Part shown: piece by piece, positions 38,501-51,635 of the stretch
How positions within the stretch are numbered: position 1 is the stretch's first letter
Layout of the letters: each line of letters opens with the position of its first letter
NCBI GenBank assembly: GCA_007922225.1
Contig: ML679966.1
Span: 60,639,969 to 60,703,968 of the forward strand
Source: Emydura subglobosa
Taxonomy: Eukaryota > Chordata > Testudines > Chelidae
DNA: 64,000 bases
Reading direction: 5' to 3'
Notes under the pieces: model-generated
Told to the model about the DNA's origin: nothing
Database searches by the model: none
Seen by the model: only the letters and a program-made list of their open reading frames with translations
Made by a program: the position numbers and the translations under genes

Positions 38501-41159
38501 CATTCACTGATATGAAAGGCTTCAGCACACAACTCAGCCTTTCACTGGAAACCAAGGATACGTAGCTGAATGAACAGTAGAAAGAAACAAAGCAAAAATT
38601 GCCAAAGGGGTTTTCAGAGTACATAACTAAAGGTCATTAAGAAAGACTAATTGAGGAATTACTTGTAGATCTAAATACTTAAGTGGATGGGAAAATACAT
38701 ACATTTGAAAGTAGTTTACCTCTTCACTAATATAGCAAGTCTAAAAATACTAGAGCTTCAGAGAACCAAGAAGCAGATATATTCAGTGTTCAGCTAGTGA
38801 TGAGTTAGAATACTTGACAATTTGAGAAAGTTAGATACAAGGCTAACTAGAACTTCAAGCTGAAGAGCTTATTTTATAAAGTTGATAAATACTTATTCTA
38901 GCTGTTACCCAAGGGTTCTTTTAATTATTCTTTGGTCTGAAGAGAGTTTAGTTTATTCAAGGACAGGGCAAAAATGTGCATCTGTGTCAAGCCACTTGGT
39001 CCCAGGAGTAAATTTTAAGTAAAAAAAAAATAGACAGAGGGCAGAAAGGTATGTTTTATTTTTGGTTTTTAATGTTGAGATTCACTGTTTGTTAGTGAAT
39101 ATAGTATGATTGCTGTATTGGGGGGGGGGAAATCACCATTTGTAAAGCCGCCCACTATACAAGAGCACAAGTGTGGCCTAGTGGAAGATTGCCAACCACA
39201 CAGCAGCCTTCTATTCTGCTGTGGTAAACCACACTCCTGTAGCTATGTGTTACGGAGCAGCAACAATATGTCCAAATTTAAACAGAGAGAACATCTTTGG
39301 GCTGATTGGATGATTAGAGATGAACAAAGCAACCCAACTATTACTTTAGAGTAGCACTACTGTATATCTCTCATTTAGTTACAGAACACTTTCATAGGAA
39401 TAAGATTTAATAGGGAAAAAGTTATAAGCTAAAAATGTTGTGAAAGGTACATTGCTGGCAGCTACTACACATTCGGGATAATGGCAAAGTTTTCAGTCTT
39501 TTTCGTTCCTCTTCCCTCCTCGCCCCCCACCCCACTGTAATGAAATCACCACACATTTTTCACTCTTTATTTTATCATCTGCTGTTCTTTCTGACTATAT
39601 TGATCTTCCTCGTGCATCCCAGGAAACCTAAACTAAAAAATGGGCTGAATGTGAAACCTAGAAAAAGAACGTCCGTTTTAAGAGGAAATTTCAAAAGCTT
39701 ATATTGAGAAACTGTTCCTTTAAGTTAAAAAGCAGAATTGCCTTGTAGTTGATGGGGGGGGGAAATTATAAAATAAAATTCCCATGTCATGGAATAATAT
39801 TTCATTAGTCAGAAGCACTCAGGGTTTACAGAGGAAAATTAAAAATTTTAATAAATCAAAAGCAGCTTTAAATTGAACAGAAACAACACCTTTTGCTCTA
39901 AACATTATAAAAAGTTTTATAAATTTAAAAATAATTGTGCAGGTTCCCCAGGTATCATTAAATGAGAGATGCAAAATTGACATTTCTGAAATGCACTATA
40001 TTAAGTATACAAAATTTGCTAAGGTTCATGGGTGTGGATTTGCCTAAATCTAAAGGTAACTCCTTGGAAGACAAGCAAAATAGTAGGGTTATTACATCAA
40101 TGGCAAAGAAGAGAGGAAATGTTTTTCAATAAAAGTTATTTTAAAACACTATTTTTTGTTTGTTTACATCAAATCCCTAACAAAAACATGAAAAGAATTT
40201 TCTTTGTGAAGGCTTTCACACCTTATCCCCTTCAGTTCAGGGATGAGAAAACATATATTCTCACATGTCCAAGGAATCCTGCAGTAGAAACATCTTCGTA
40301 AGGGTACTTATGAATTATGGACATTTATATCCTCCTTTGAAGTCTCCGATTCTGACCATTACTGGAGATAGAATACTAGATTAGATGAACCATTGGTTTC
40401 TTCCAATATGACAGTTCTTATATTTCTGTTGAAACATATCCTTATGTTCCTCTTGAAACACAGTGGCTATTTTACACTAGAAATGGTACGCTATGGGATT
40501 TCAAAGGGGAAAGATAAAATTAACATTTTTTAAATTACAGAGGTGTTTGTGTGCAAAATGTCATAAAGCCAGAATGTCATTGCAAGACGGATCTATTTAT
40601 TCAGGCTTTTTCCTGAAAGATATGTATTGAGGGGAAGTCTTAATCTATGTAGAAAAGCGAACTTTTAGGGTTATTGCTAACATTGTCATCTTGGATTTAT
40701 TTGTTTTTAAATGTTCATCATTCATATTCCAAGACACGCAATGATAGGCACACTATATAAATTCAACAAATTATAAATAAGCCAGTTGACCTTTCCAAAG
40801 CATAGGAATTTGGAAACTTTGGGCATTATTGTGATTTTAATTCTGCCCTAATAGCCTTAGGATCCAGACGTTCCGAAAGCTAAGGTGCAAATTTCCAGAA
40901 GTACTCAACAGGAAGCAATTCCCATTGTTCAAGGGGAGCTATTTAGGTACTGAGCTCTTTTGGAAATCTGGGCATTTATATTTGGTGCCTCTTAAAATGG
41001 AAGCTGAGCACTTTTAAAAATCTATTTCCCTAATGTACAACAGCTAGCAGTACATGTGTTTGTGTTGTTCTGTTATGTGGGCTCTTATTTTAGGGTACCT
41101 TCTCACTCCTCTAATCTTCCTTTTTGATTGAATATATAATCAGAATTTAATGGACTATA

Positions 41160-41230
41160 CACCCTGGGCCAAATTCAGCAGTGAAAGAAATGGTGGTGTA
41201 AATAATATATCGATAGATATTGTGTTTTTT
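41160..41230. repeat. MITE-like half element
   Basis: Begins ctgggccaaattcagcagtg, the terminus of a common reptile palindromic element. No matching right end is visible. Confidence 0.4.
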
Positions 41231-41319
41231 AATGGTGGAAGTGTCTACAGATAGCAAATTAGTGGAACTTGGACCAAGTTGGCATTTAGTGTCCCAAATA
41301 CATGTACTTCAGACTGGTT

Positions 41320-41430
41320 TAATATTCTGTGTGTGTGTGGTGAGGGGAGGGGGTTTGGATAGTGCGGGCATAAATTAAAATGTGTGTGTGGGGGGGGGGG
41401 GTGTTTGCGCGTGTATGCATACGTGTGTGC
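41320..41430 (+). repeat. GT/G-rich microsatellite
   Basis: GT runs, a G run of about 13 and alternating gcgcgtgtatgcatacgtg form a compound simple repeat of alternating purine-pyrimidine DNA. Confidence 0.8.
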
Positions 41431-42059
41431 TTCTCTTCTCAACCTCCTTCGACTCCCTCAGCATGTAACCGATGCCCAAGATAATCCTTAGAAAAAAGCA
41501 CCATACTGGAGCAATGGCTGTAACTTTTGTTAAATAACTAATAAAGGGAAGCATATAGGTTTTACTACTATGGCTAACTGTAGCTCATGACACTGATTGT
41601 TATCCACCATTTGGTCCAATCACCTTATTGATCTTAGAGAGAAACATTTGCCTCCCTCCTAGTCAGTCAATACTATCTGGCCCACTGAGATCTTATGGTT
41701 ACGTTGGGGTGGGGCGAGAGGGGACAGACAGTGATGGATTAGTAACTTTCACCTCAGAGTAGCAAATGGTAATAATAGTAGTGTGGCAAGCAGCCATAGG
41801 CATCAAAGGGTGGGGGCGAGAGAAGAGGGGGAAAAGGCTGGACAAGCCAGGGTAGACCAGGAAAGGGTTAGAGACTTGGAATCTGAGGAGGAGGCAGACA
41901 CACAGATTTTGTGAAGAGGGGAGGGTAGGTAGATGGTAGCATGGGTGTAGCACTGGACATTTAGGTTTGGTGGTGAAGGGGCTGAGTGTAGGAATAAAGT
42001 ACTCCAAAGTCAAGTAGAGGGGTCCCATTTCAAATTTGTATTTGGAGACTGATCTATTA

Positions 42060-42130
42060 TATTTTAATCCCCATAGGCTTTTATATTGCCCTCATCACAG
42101 TGGTATCTGAATGCCTGATCTCAGAACTGT
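42060..42130. repeat. Possible MIR/L2-type fragment
   Basis: The phrase ttatattgccctcatcacag tggtatctgaatgcc is similar to that at 2700-2740 (tatatagccctcatcacta), so both are probably fragments of the same dispersed family. Confidence 0.4.
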
Positions 42131-42591
42131 TACCCATTTGCTTATGTTGTGTTTAGAATTTTTAGAGTCCATGTCACACATCATTAAATGTCTGTGTGGT
42201 TTAGAGTTTGTTGTAACTGTAATGCTGTGTGGGTCTGATTCTGCATTGCTTGAATAGCTGAAACTCCCACTGTGGAATGTTAGAAATAAAATACATCAAC
42301 TACATCAGAATGCTGTGCAGGACAGTTTCTGAGATTATTAGGTAGGACATCAGAAACATATAGAAAGATGTCACTGTGATGCCAAAGGTGATATGAAAAA
42401 GATTTAAATGACTCCCAGTTAGAATTTGTTTATTATCGGGTGCATTTAGGATCAGATAAGGATTCAAGTGACATAGAAAGGTTTTTTTGTTTTCATGTAA
42501 AGAATAAGCCTTGAGGAATATGTGACTGTAGCAAAGCTAATTTATACCTCTGTCTAGAGAACAGAAGTCTTAACTCAAGTGTTAAGCTACT

Positions 42592-42701
42592 GGGGCAGAT
42601 TTTGATCTATGGTACCATGAGATAAATCCAGTACAACTTCACTGAATTCACTGGTTTTACACCAGGTTTATACTAGTGTAAATGAAAGCAGAATTTGCCC
42701 C
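42592..42701. repeat. Palindromic MITE-like element (110 bp)
   Basis: The left end ggggcagattttgatct is inverted at the right as aaagcagaatttgcccc. The interior phrases ataaatccagtacaacttca and gtttatactagtgtaaatg are also roughly complementary. No target-site duplication is evident. Confidence 0.75.
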
Positions 42702-42888
42702 CTTCACACCTGTCTCCTAATTAATTTAAAGCCTTGTATTGCCTATTTACCCTACAGGACAGCACAAATGTTTTGAGAGTTTTGATATCTTTTAACTAAA
42801 GAGTGGGTAAAGATTAAAAACATAGATAGAATATTGTTTCTTTGGTAATTGAATATATCATATGAAAATGTAGTGGAAGATAAATTGT

Positions 42889-43088
42889 AGGGCTTGTCTA
42901 CTTGGGGAGTTATTCCTGATTAACCCTTTGTGTGGATGCTCTTACTCTGGAATAAGAATGCTTTATTCAAAATTGGCTTCATCCACAGAATCAGAGCGAC
43001 AAGTATACAGTTAATTAAGATAGCTTAATCTGCTTTAAAGTCACACCCAAACTTATTCCACATTAACTTTCTTATGTAGATAAGCCCT
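42889..43088. mobile_element. 200 bp MITE with 13 bp terminal inverted repeats
   Basis: The termini agggcttgtctac (42889-42901) and gtagataagccct (43076-43088) are inverted with one mismatch. No coding capacity. The flanking 8 bp do not match, so the superfamily is not resolved. Confidence 0.75.
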
Positions 43089-43390
43089 TACTCTTTGGTT
43101 ATTCTCCAAATATCGATTTGGAATCTTTCCTACTTTCAACAGCTCTATTAAAACAATTTCGGAGCGCGTCTGATATTGTAGGCCATTTGGTTGGCCTGTT
43201 TACACTATTTTCTTTAACATTAACATTTCTATTATTTATCTACGCTGGTTCAATTACGTTTTATTTTAGCAGTGAGCAATTAAAAATTGTTTTGTTCTGG
43301 TTTAAACAAGTCATCTTGTGGGGCCTCATTCCACAGCTCTAATGTAGTCAGTATCCCCTTGGATAGCCACATGGTCTGGGTCCTCAATCT

Positions 43391-43678
43391 TTGGAGCTTT
43401 TCAAGAGATGTTTCTGGCCATCTTTCTTCCTGCCAAACTTGATACAGAATTTTTTTTTTTTTCTTCAGGAAGGTGATGCAAGAATTACAATTAGCACATG
43501 GGGAAAATGTGATGTCTCATATGTGGCAACTCAATGGCCAATTCTGGCAAATGATGGCTTTTTAAAGGCAACCATTGTATATGTATTAATTTCTTTGGCT
43601 CATTTTGGTAATGTGTTTTGCCATCCTTCAGTAGAAGCTTGGCCTGAGAGGAGGATTTGGTGTCATTTATTATCATAA
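43391..43678 (+). other. Unassigned open block after an acceptor-like tract
   Basis: A T-rich tract ending cttcag at 43464-43469 is followed by about 70 open codons, including GDARITISTWGKCDVSYV and LISLAHFGNVFCHPS, to a TAA at about 43676. Continuing past it gives only short open stretches. I recognise no family. It is more likely a dispersed-repeat fragment or chance frame than a PDGFC exon, because PDGFC exons 3 and 4 already join in frame across it. Confidence 0.25.
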
Positions 43679-44619
43679 GAGTATATGTCCCTGAGAAACT
43701 CTCTCTTGATCAAAGGACAGAGCTAGCAGTTGTCAAGCATCCCCTAATCTGGTAAGGAAATGCAATAAATAAGATAGGCAGCAATGATGGATTCAGTAAA
43801 ATGTAAACAATGCCTAAAGTTCACGGATTTGCTAAAGTACTGGAGAATTCAGGTGAAACCAGTGTTACGCGTAATACAGTTCAGTATTTGATTGAACAAA
43901 ACACACAACCCCCCACCCACAGCTAACCACTTCCTAGATTGTGAAGATCAACAGCCCATGAAACCACAATTAATCAAAGGTTGAAAAATGACAATTTTAA
44001 TGACTGTGCTGTGATCATTTCCATACATTCTACATGAAATCATCAGAAAACAACCAGTCAGAGAACAAGAAAATAAGTTCAGAGAGAAAAAATATTTTTA
44101 AGTGTAAATAATTTGTAGCATAAAGAAAAGCGGAAAGTATGTTTCAGTCATTACTTGGTGTATTCAGTTTTTAAATGGAGTTTAATAATCATTTATAAAA
44201 CGGCACATGTGAAACTGAATGAATAGTGGCTCTTCTGAAGACTTTATAGCATTTAAGAAATCTATTCCTTTGAAACAAAATACTCCCATTGTTTGATGTT
44301 AATAGGGTAGAATAATGCTTTGTGAATGGGTTAAGATTAGTGCTGCTTCAGGGTGTAGCACTTGCTTTTTGCAGATGACAGTATTTGAGTTTGTAATTTC
44401 ACAGCATTGCAAATTTGTAAGATAGTACAGAGCTCTGTGCCTATGCAAAACCTCAGTGAAGTCAAGGGGTCTCTACATGAGATCAGGGGTCCATGTTATA
44501 TGTTCTGGTTGCAGGAGATTCGAGCCATAGTCTAACTGAATAGATTATTTTAAAATATCTCAAAGGAAATCTACGGCATGTTTGAGAACGCATCACACCA
44601 CTATAATTCTATCATTGTC

Positions 44620-45010
44620 CTTATTGGATAGACTGTGCAACCCTTATTCATGATAATCTAAATACCCTAAATATCTTAACCTTTAAAACGCCCTAATGGT
44701 TTGGGACCTAGCTAACTGAGAAATCACCTCACTCCCCACATGATATTGCCACAGCTGTGATCACCGGAGATGCTCTAGCTAAATTCCTGCCCTTCAGATA
44801 AAATGGAAGGGAGTTGTTTGCTGGCATTCTATTCTACGTGCAAGATCTTCAGTTCTGGAGCTTCGATCCCTGGGTTCTACCACAAAGTACATTTATTTCG
44901 TTATGTTATCACGTTAACTTCGTGGATTTGCTACATGAAAAAGCCCATGTTTTTCACTGGTGTTTGGGGAAGGAGCAGGCTGAGAGTGGCAATATTTACA
45001 TAGGTGAAAG
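44620..45010 (+). repeat. Possible decayed repeat with coding-like frame
   Basis: Frames around 44803-45020 give readable peptides (for example VQDLQFWSFDPWVLPQST) and are preceded by ccacatgatattgccacagc-type sequence that I associate with dispersed reptile repeats. No domain is recognised. Confidence 0.3.
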
Positions 45011-45594
45011 GCTATTATGAGTTTATTTTTATAATGGGCAAATATAGTGGGCTACCTGTTTGATGCCTAATAATTGATATATGCTATGAATTTTACTTTT
45101 TTGTCTTGTTTAAATGTGTAAAAGCACCAAGAACTAGAGATAGGCACTTAAAAATAAGTGGGCAATTAAAATGTAAGTTAACATAACCTAGTATTTTATT
45201 TAATGAGCCTATTAATGCGTAACGCAGCAATAGTGATTCAGATTCTCAGGCCTGCCCAGTTGGAAGGAAATGGTGACTTGGCTTGGCTGCTTCCAAAACA
45301 GTTTTGACCCAAGTATCTAGGCCCGTTTTGTGTTTCTGTTTCCAGTATTTACACAACAAGTGGGAGGACGTTGGGAATATCTTTATTTTTCCATGTTTAT
45401 AGCTGTTTGGAATGCTAGATCCATCCTCTAAAGTAGGTGGGGGTAAACCTCCTAAGAACCACTCACAGTAGGAGCAAATGCAACCTTCAAAGGAGCTGCT
45501 TCAGCTCCCAGAAAATCCTGCCACCCACTGAAAGCACAAGTGATAACCTGCTGACTCCTCTTCTGCCATTGATCCAGGAAGAGGTAGCTAAATT

Positions 45595-45675
45595 AAAGGC
45601 ACAATCCTTTATTTGTCAAGGTAGTCCCACTGATGTCAATGTACAGACTTGTGTGAGATCTGGGATTGGGAAAAG
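45595..45675. repeat. MITE-like fragment
   Basis: Contains ggtagtcccactgatgtcaa, a core phrase of the short palindromic elements in this window, with gatctgggattggg on the right. Ends are poorly matched. Confidence 0.4.
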
Positions 45676-47107
45676 ATAAAAATATCTTATTTTTCTACCA
45701 ACTGGTCCTTCTAAAAATAGACTAACACACAGCAAATGTTTTTATTGGTACTACATAGCAATACATTTATAGTGTAAATGCTTATTTGATGGTAGCATGA
45801 ATGCATAAGTAGTCTCTGAAAAAGAATGTTTTAGGTTCTGACTCCCCTATTGGCTCCATGCACACACAACAACTTGGGCCTTAGTCAAGAAATGAGACTA
45901 TTTGAAATAGTTTTGGTGTTCAGAATGCGTTCTTTTCAAAATGACACTCTGAACATTCTGAATTACTAGCTTAATTTCATATAGCATATTTTATACAACA
46001 GAATCACTAAACACTTTGTAGAATTATAAATACTGAATTATAAAATAGCTATAGTACATATGCTATAGTTAAAGGGCAGAATGAGAGGAAGGGGATATCA
46101 TAGGTGAAAATGACGAGATTCAGGGAAGTTGTAGGAAGGGAATATATTGTTCATCTAAATGTGGCAAATGTACGATACAATCTATTTTGCTTTGTTAATG
46201 TTAATCTATTTCAACACTCACTGATATTTTGGTGACATCAAAGAAACATGGCACATGGGGATAATCTGTGACTACAGAGTTAAAGCTCTTTTCTTCTGGA
46301 GTAAAGTTTTGTTTGAGGACTTTTTACTTTCAAGATAGAACAAGCTTTGATTTGCAATGTCTGTTGTACAGGAATGTTGGGTGTGCACTTTATTGTGATA
46401 TGAAATGAACACACAGATTAGCTCCACACAAACCTGGAATGAAATATAGTTTAATAAATGTAAATTAAGGGATCTTAAATTTTAAAAAAAATTGTTTACA
46501 TGGTAGAAGACTTTTTTAATGTTAAGATCCTCAAGTACATTTGGCAATAGACTGTAGTTCCAAACACTTCTAGATTAATGAATCTCGTGTATATAGAAGG
46601 AAAAGTAAGATTTTTGATAGCAGTTATCAGTTTCTGATTCACAGAGGAATTTTAAAGGATAATTAAGAGTGCCAGCAAAAGATTGTCATGTAGCGGGACA
46701 TGGAAATAGGTAATGGGAAATTACTAGTATATAAAATATTTGGATAAAAGCACAAAAATATTGGAAATTTCTGATTTTTTTTTTAAAATTTAATTGAAAC
46801 TAAGAAAATGGGCAAAGACTTGCAGAACTTTCACGAAGATGCACACAGTTTTTAAAGTAAAACTACCTCCATTTCTTAGTGAAGTTGGTCCTATTTTTGA
46901 ATGAAGATGGCTGCTTACATAAACTGCAAATTTTCAGGCCTTCTGAAGTTTTCAATATAAAGGAAATGGTGAACTTTTTTCATTCGACATGCAGTGTGGG
47001 ATAAATAGAGAGAACTTTACACAGGTCTGAAAATTAATCCCTTGTTCTACTAAGTGACCAGAACTGGTCTCATGAAGAAATTGTCCATTAAATTCTATTG
47101 AATGCTC

Positions 47108-47197
47108 AGGCCCAGATCCTCAGAGGTATTTAGGGGACTAACTCCCATTGAAATCAATAAGAGCTAGGTGCCTAAATACCTTTGAGGATCTGGGCCT
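47108..47197. repeat. 90 bp palindromic MITE, best preserved in window
   Basis: The left half aggcccagatcctcagaggt atttagg and the right half cctaaatacctttgaggatc tgggcct are reverse complements with few mismatches, around a core ctcccattgaaatcaataag. It can form a near-full-length hairpin. No coding capacity. Confidence 0.9.
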
Positions 47198-47736
47198 TAG
47201 TGACTTCTGGAATGATGTGACAATAGGTTTCTAATCCATTTGGAGCAGGAGGGAGGGGTCAGGCCATATCCTTCCTGTCAGACATTACACACTGATGTGA
47301 CCTTTTCCTTGCATTGCAAAATAGCCACCTCCCAAACAGACTACAGTGCAAAAACTGAGAAAAATAATCTCCCACTGAGATTCCAAACACTCAGATGCTC
47401 AATTTAGTTTAGCTTTTATAGAACTTCATATATTTTGATTTAAATGAGTAATATAAAAATATGCTGCTGAGAACACATCCTTTAGTTATGGCTGACCACG
47501 TTCCCCATCATAGAATTATGCATCAGGTTTCTGTTATTGGGAGCAGTTATATTCCTTTTATGAAAATATTAGTATGTTGCACTGTTTATTCCTCACTAAC
47601 TGTCAAGTATGTGTTAGTGCTCAGCGTATAAAGCAGAAAAAATAATTTTCTACTGGGGATCTACAAGGAAATGTAGTTGTTTGGAAGCCTATCCTGGTGC
47701 GAATTTTAAAGTATAAATGCAACGGTTGGAAATCTT

Positions 47737-47866
47737 GGCCCCCGATCCTGAGACTGGATCTGTGCAAGTGGATCCTTGTATCCAGATGCAACAACACTGA
47801 ATTCAGTTGGGCTTTTCATGAGCACAAGTGTCTTCTGGCATGTATCCCGTTGCAGGATTAGGGTCT
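47737..47866. repeat. Palindromic MITE-like element, degenerate
   Basis: The left end ggcccccgatcctgagactg and right end cgttgcaggattagggtc are imperfect inverted repeats. The centre has actgaattcagttgggc. Confidence 0.55.
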
Positions 47867-48927
47867 AGGTTATTGCTTATCTGGTCACAGGCGCTGATAG
47901 TTTCTGTGTGGATGATAATCAGTTTAAATGTCAACATATATTCATTTTGTGGTGTTGCAAAGCCTTCTCTTTAACTGATGGTTATTTTGTTTCTCAGTGT
48001 ACAGAACCAAGAGGCTTTGCTCAAACTGTCTGATACAATTCACATACGGAGTGCTTTATTTAGACCAAAGTTTTAATGAAAGAAGCTTGGCTATTTTGCA
48101 ATTTTGTTGTGTTTAGAATTTCTATAAAGCTTTGGAGCGAGGAAACTTTTAAAACTTAAGTTTTAATTTTGATCTGAACTATAAAACGTACCTATTGGGA
48201 TACCTTTATGAGAAGATGACTGCAGAAATTTTGTCAAACTCTTATTGTGGTAAAATTTTAAAATATAATTCTTGATAAGATTTCTGTTGTACGAAGGGAT
48301 AACAAATGTACCCATAGAATACCTATCAAAACACAGAATTCAAAAAATAGCATTTAATGGACAAAACATTATACTAATAGATCATATAAAGAAGAAGAAA
48401 AAAACCCTACCAGACTAGTAAAGCGGTATAAATGCTGCAGAAAACAAAAACAAAGAACCACACAATAATTTCTTCAGTTATATGCTCATTTCCCTTTGTC
48501 TGTTCATTCTCATGTTTGAGATTTATTGTTCTTATTTGAATTCCGTGTTTGCGTGCAAACAAGGGTCTTCATGCATCTACAAGAGTATACATTACTCAGT
48601 ATTCTGTTTTAAAAATTTTAGTCATCCATTCAGGATGTAGAAATAATTCCATATGACTTAGATGACTAATCATGTGCTATGAACAATGAATACTCAAAGT
48701 TGAAGAGTCTATAAACAAAGTCTTTTAAAAGTAGTTCACCCAAATTATTGAGCAAATACTAACAAATGACAAATACCAAGTGCTAATAAGAATACCTTTT
48801 GGAAGGGTACGTTAACAGAAATAAGGGCTAAATTCATTAGATAATTTATTCACAGTGAATCGTTTAACCAGATCTGCCAGCTATATAATAGCCATTTATA
48901 AATCACAGAACTTCACACTGTACAAAT

Positions 48928-49200
48928 ATTTATTATTTATATTATGTTAGCACCTTGGGGACCGTATCAGAGATCAGCTTCATTGTGCTAAACATCGTGT
49001 AAACACACACTAAAAAAAAAATTCACTGCTGCCAAAAAATTACAGTCCACAATAGTTATTCTTCTTTTTAAGGTAGGTTAAGTAAATATTGTTCCCATTT
49101 TGCAGATGGGAAAACTAAGTCACACAATAAGATACTTATCCGCTGCCATAGAGTGTGTTAAGGTAGATGTAGATTGGGGCAATGCATTTACCCTGTCCGA
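48928..49200 (-). repeat. MIR/L2-type SINE fragment
   Basis: The sequence ttcccattttgcagatggga aaactaagtcacacaa is the well-known antisense of the MIR-type core (cctcagtttcc). To its left, gttagcaccttggggaccgt is the antisense of the tail seen in sense at 35415-35535. It is interrupted by an A run near 49010. Confidence 0.65.
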
Positions 49201-50530
49201 TTCAATTTTATCACCTAAAAATGTAGACAATGGGGATAATATTTCCTTAATTATGTCATAGGGGATTTGATTTGGACCTGCTTATACAAGAACTCAACTT
49301 GGTCCAGTGAGCCCACGGCAAAGCCAGAATTAATCCTACGAATTTCTGATTCCCAGCTGTGTGTTAATGTACTAGACCACACTGTGTGTCCAAGAAATAA
49401 ATGCAGCTCTTTAACCAAACAGACTCTGAAGGGGACAAATAACAGGAAAAAAAACCATTTTTTTTTGTATGCATTAGACCTTTTGCACAGGAATTATACA
49501 GATTTTGATTTACAGTCAAAATGTATTTCATTTGGATACTTCCAAATATCAAAATCGTTTCTCACTTGCAGTTAGTAATTTATATTTTCCTTAAATGTAC
49601 AGCATCCTGAATTTTATGATCATAATAAGCATTTATGATTTTTCTTTTCCTCCATAGGTTTTTTTAAAACGTCATATTTAGTAACCCAAACAAAATACAT
49701 TTTTGGCAGTTTTCTGAAGAAAGGTTTGGTAGTGTGAGAGAAACAGTATTTCAATCGTTCATAGTTGTGCCTTTGCAGAGCCTACTCTCAGTTGTTCCTG
49801 GCAGGCATTTTTGTCTGCATGCCTCATCTTCTTCCTAAGCTCTTTAAAGTGCAGATAAAAGTTTGATGTGGCCTGAATGAAATTAGATACATCTTTGCAT
49901 TGAGATGGAAATATAGTACCAAAAAGTTTGTTTTCCACTAGATTAACTCTATTTTTCCTTCCTGTACAACAATAAAATCTAATTTTCACTCCTCACTCTT
50001 CTGTTGGGTATGTACAAGGTGAAAAGGCATCTTATCAGTTTTAAATGTACTATATGAGTTTGGCTTGAGAAAGCTGACACACAAATCTTTTTGAAGTTCA
50101 GAGGCCAAAATATTTTGCAGCTGTTGCTAGGACTTGAAAAGTAAACTTTCTTTCTCTTGGAAGGTGTATGTGTGCGTGGGGTGGGAAAGGCTCATTGTAA
50201 ATGAAATATTTGTAAAACTACATTAACAAGGAAAAGACTTGTAAATGATGAGATTATGCTTGCTAAAAGATAAGCAACTACATCATTTGTGAAAACAATA
50301 ATTCAAATATTAATGTTTCAAAAAGAAATTCTATTTTAAAGGAACTAAAGCACAGATATTACATTAATAAAAAATGCAATGTAGCTACAGTAATTTAAAT
50401 AAAAACAAACCAACCCCAAAATACTGATTTAAATTTGGGAAATAAATTAGTTAAAGGACTTCCTTTTGAAGCCAGCTTTGTTTGCCTTCATGTTGCAAAA
50501 TGGATTCATAGCAATAACTTGTATAGTTTT

Positions 50531-50648
50531 AGTCCTGGTTCAACAAATCATGGAGGCACGTGATTTAATCCATCCCAGTTGAGCAAAACACTTAAGCATG
50601 TGCTTTAAATTAACCACATGCTTGTGTGTTGGCTGAACTGGGCCTTTA
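50531..50648. repeat. Palindromic MITE-like element
   Basis: The left end agtcctggttcaacaaatca and right end gttggctgaactgggcctt are imperfect inverted repeats, with cacttaagcatgtgcttta in the interior, the same core as the element at 16781-16858. Confidence 0.65.
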
Positions 50649-51429
50649 GTCACTAGGGATTGCATTTGCTCTTTATTACTACTTGTCTGCTTAGGTCCTT
50701 AGACTGCATTCATCACTATGGGTGATCCCAAAACACACATGTGTAGCCCCATCCATAGTAAAAACCTATGTAAAGAGGCTACAAGAAAGCAATGTTCCCA
50801 GAATCATTTCCACACCAACAGGATGAGACACATTTAGAGTCCACGGGAGCCAAAGGAGATAAGCCATCTGCACAGAGGCCCTGTACATCTGCTCTGCTTC
50901 CAGGTCCTAGCAATCCCCAGTCTCTCTGGAAGCATGGCTGTTTAACAGAGTTGCTTGCTACTTCTCTCATGAGTTAACTGAAAGAACCAATACATAATAG
51001 TTATTTCACATGGATGCCACAAGCTATCCTGACGCTGTATTTTGTAGAATAAAGAACATACAGCAGATAGTAGGTGAGAGTGCAATTTCAGTGAATTCTT
51101 CATGAGATACTGAATACTGCTTTGGTGACATTTATGCTATTGTTAACTGGATTTACTAGCACTTAACTCTTCCGTTATTCCAATGTGATCACCCAAATGC
51201 ATTATAGATATAGATTCCTAAACATCATTCTATATTCTCCTTTCTAGGTATAGAAATATTACAGCTACTTCAGTCCAGGCACATATGTCAATGCAATGAA
51301 TTTATTTCAAGAACATTGGACAGCATGGACATTAGTTCTATTTTTGTTGCATTTAGGGAATGTCGCAGTGGGTTATTTCTGACATTTGTGGTCTAAGAGA
51401 AAGCAAAGTTAAAATGAAACCCAAATATT

Positions 51430-51635
51430 TAATATTTTAAAATTGCCTGCATGGATCCCCATTATAGATATACATTCCATCCGCACATAAGCTTGGAATT
51501 CTTTGGACAGCAGTGTCCAGGGGCTGGGCATGCCCAATTCTCATGTCTTTGTGCCACCTATATAAAAATATAAAAGGGAGCACAGCCCAACTGCTACTCC
51601 AAGTCATTTTCTCGATAGTAGGCAAAGATCAGGAA
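51430..51635 (-). repeat. Possible retroelement terminal fragment with TATA-like motif
   Basis: A GC-richer island reading gcagtgtccaggggctgggc then tatataaaaatataaaaggg, followed by agcacagcccaactgctact. The arrangement resembles a promoter-bearing terminal repeat of a reptile retroelement, which would then read on the plus strand. The ORF shown by translation is antisense and meaningless. Family and true strand unresolved. Confidence 0.35.

Noticed and set aside
42889..43088. 8 bp target-site duplication for the 200 bp MITE
   Set aside because: The flanking octamers (taaattgt and tactcttt) do not match, so no superfamily call is made.
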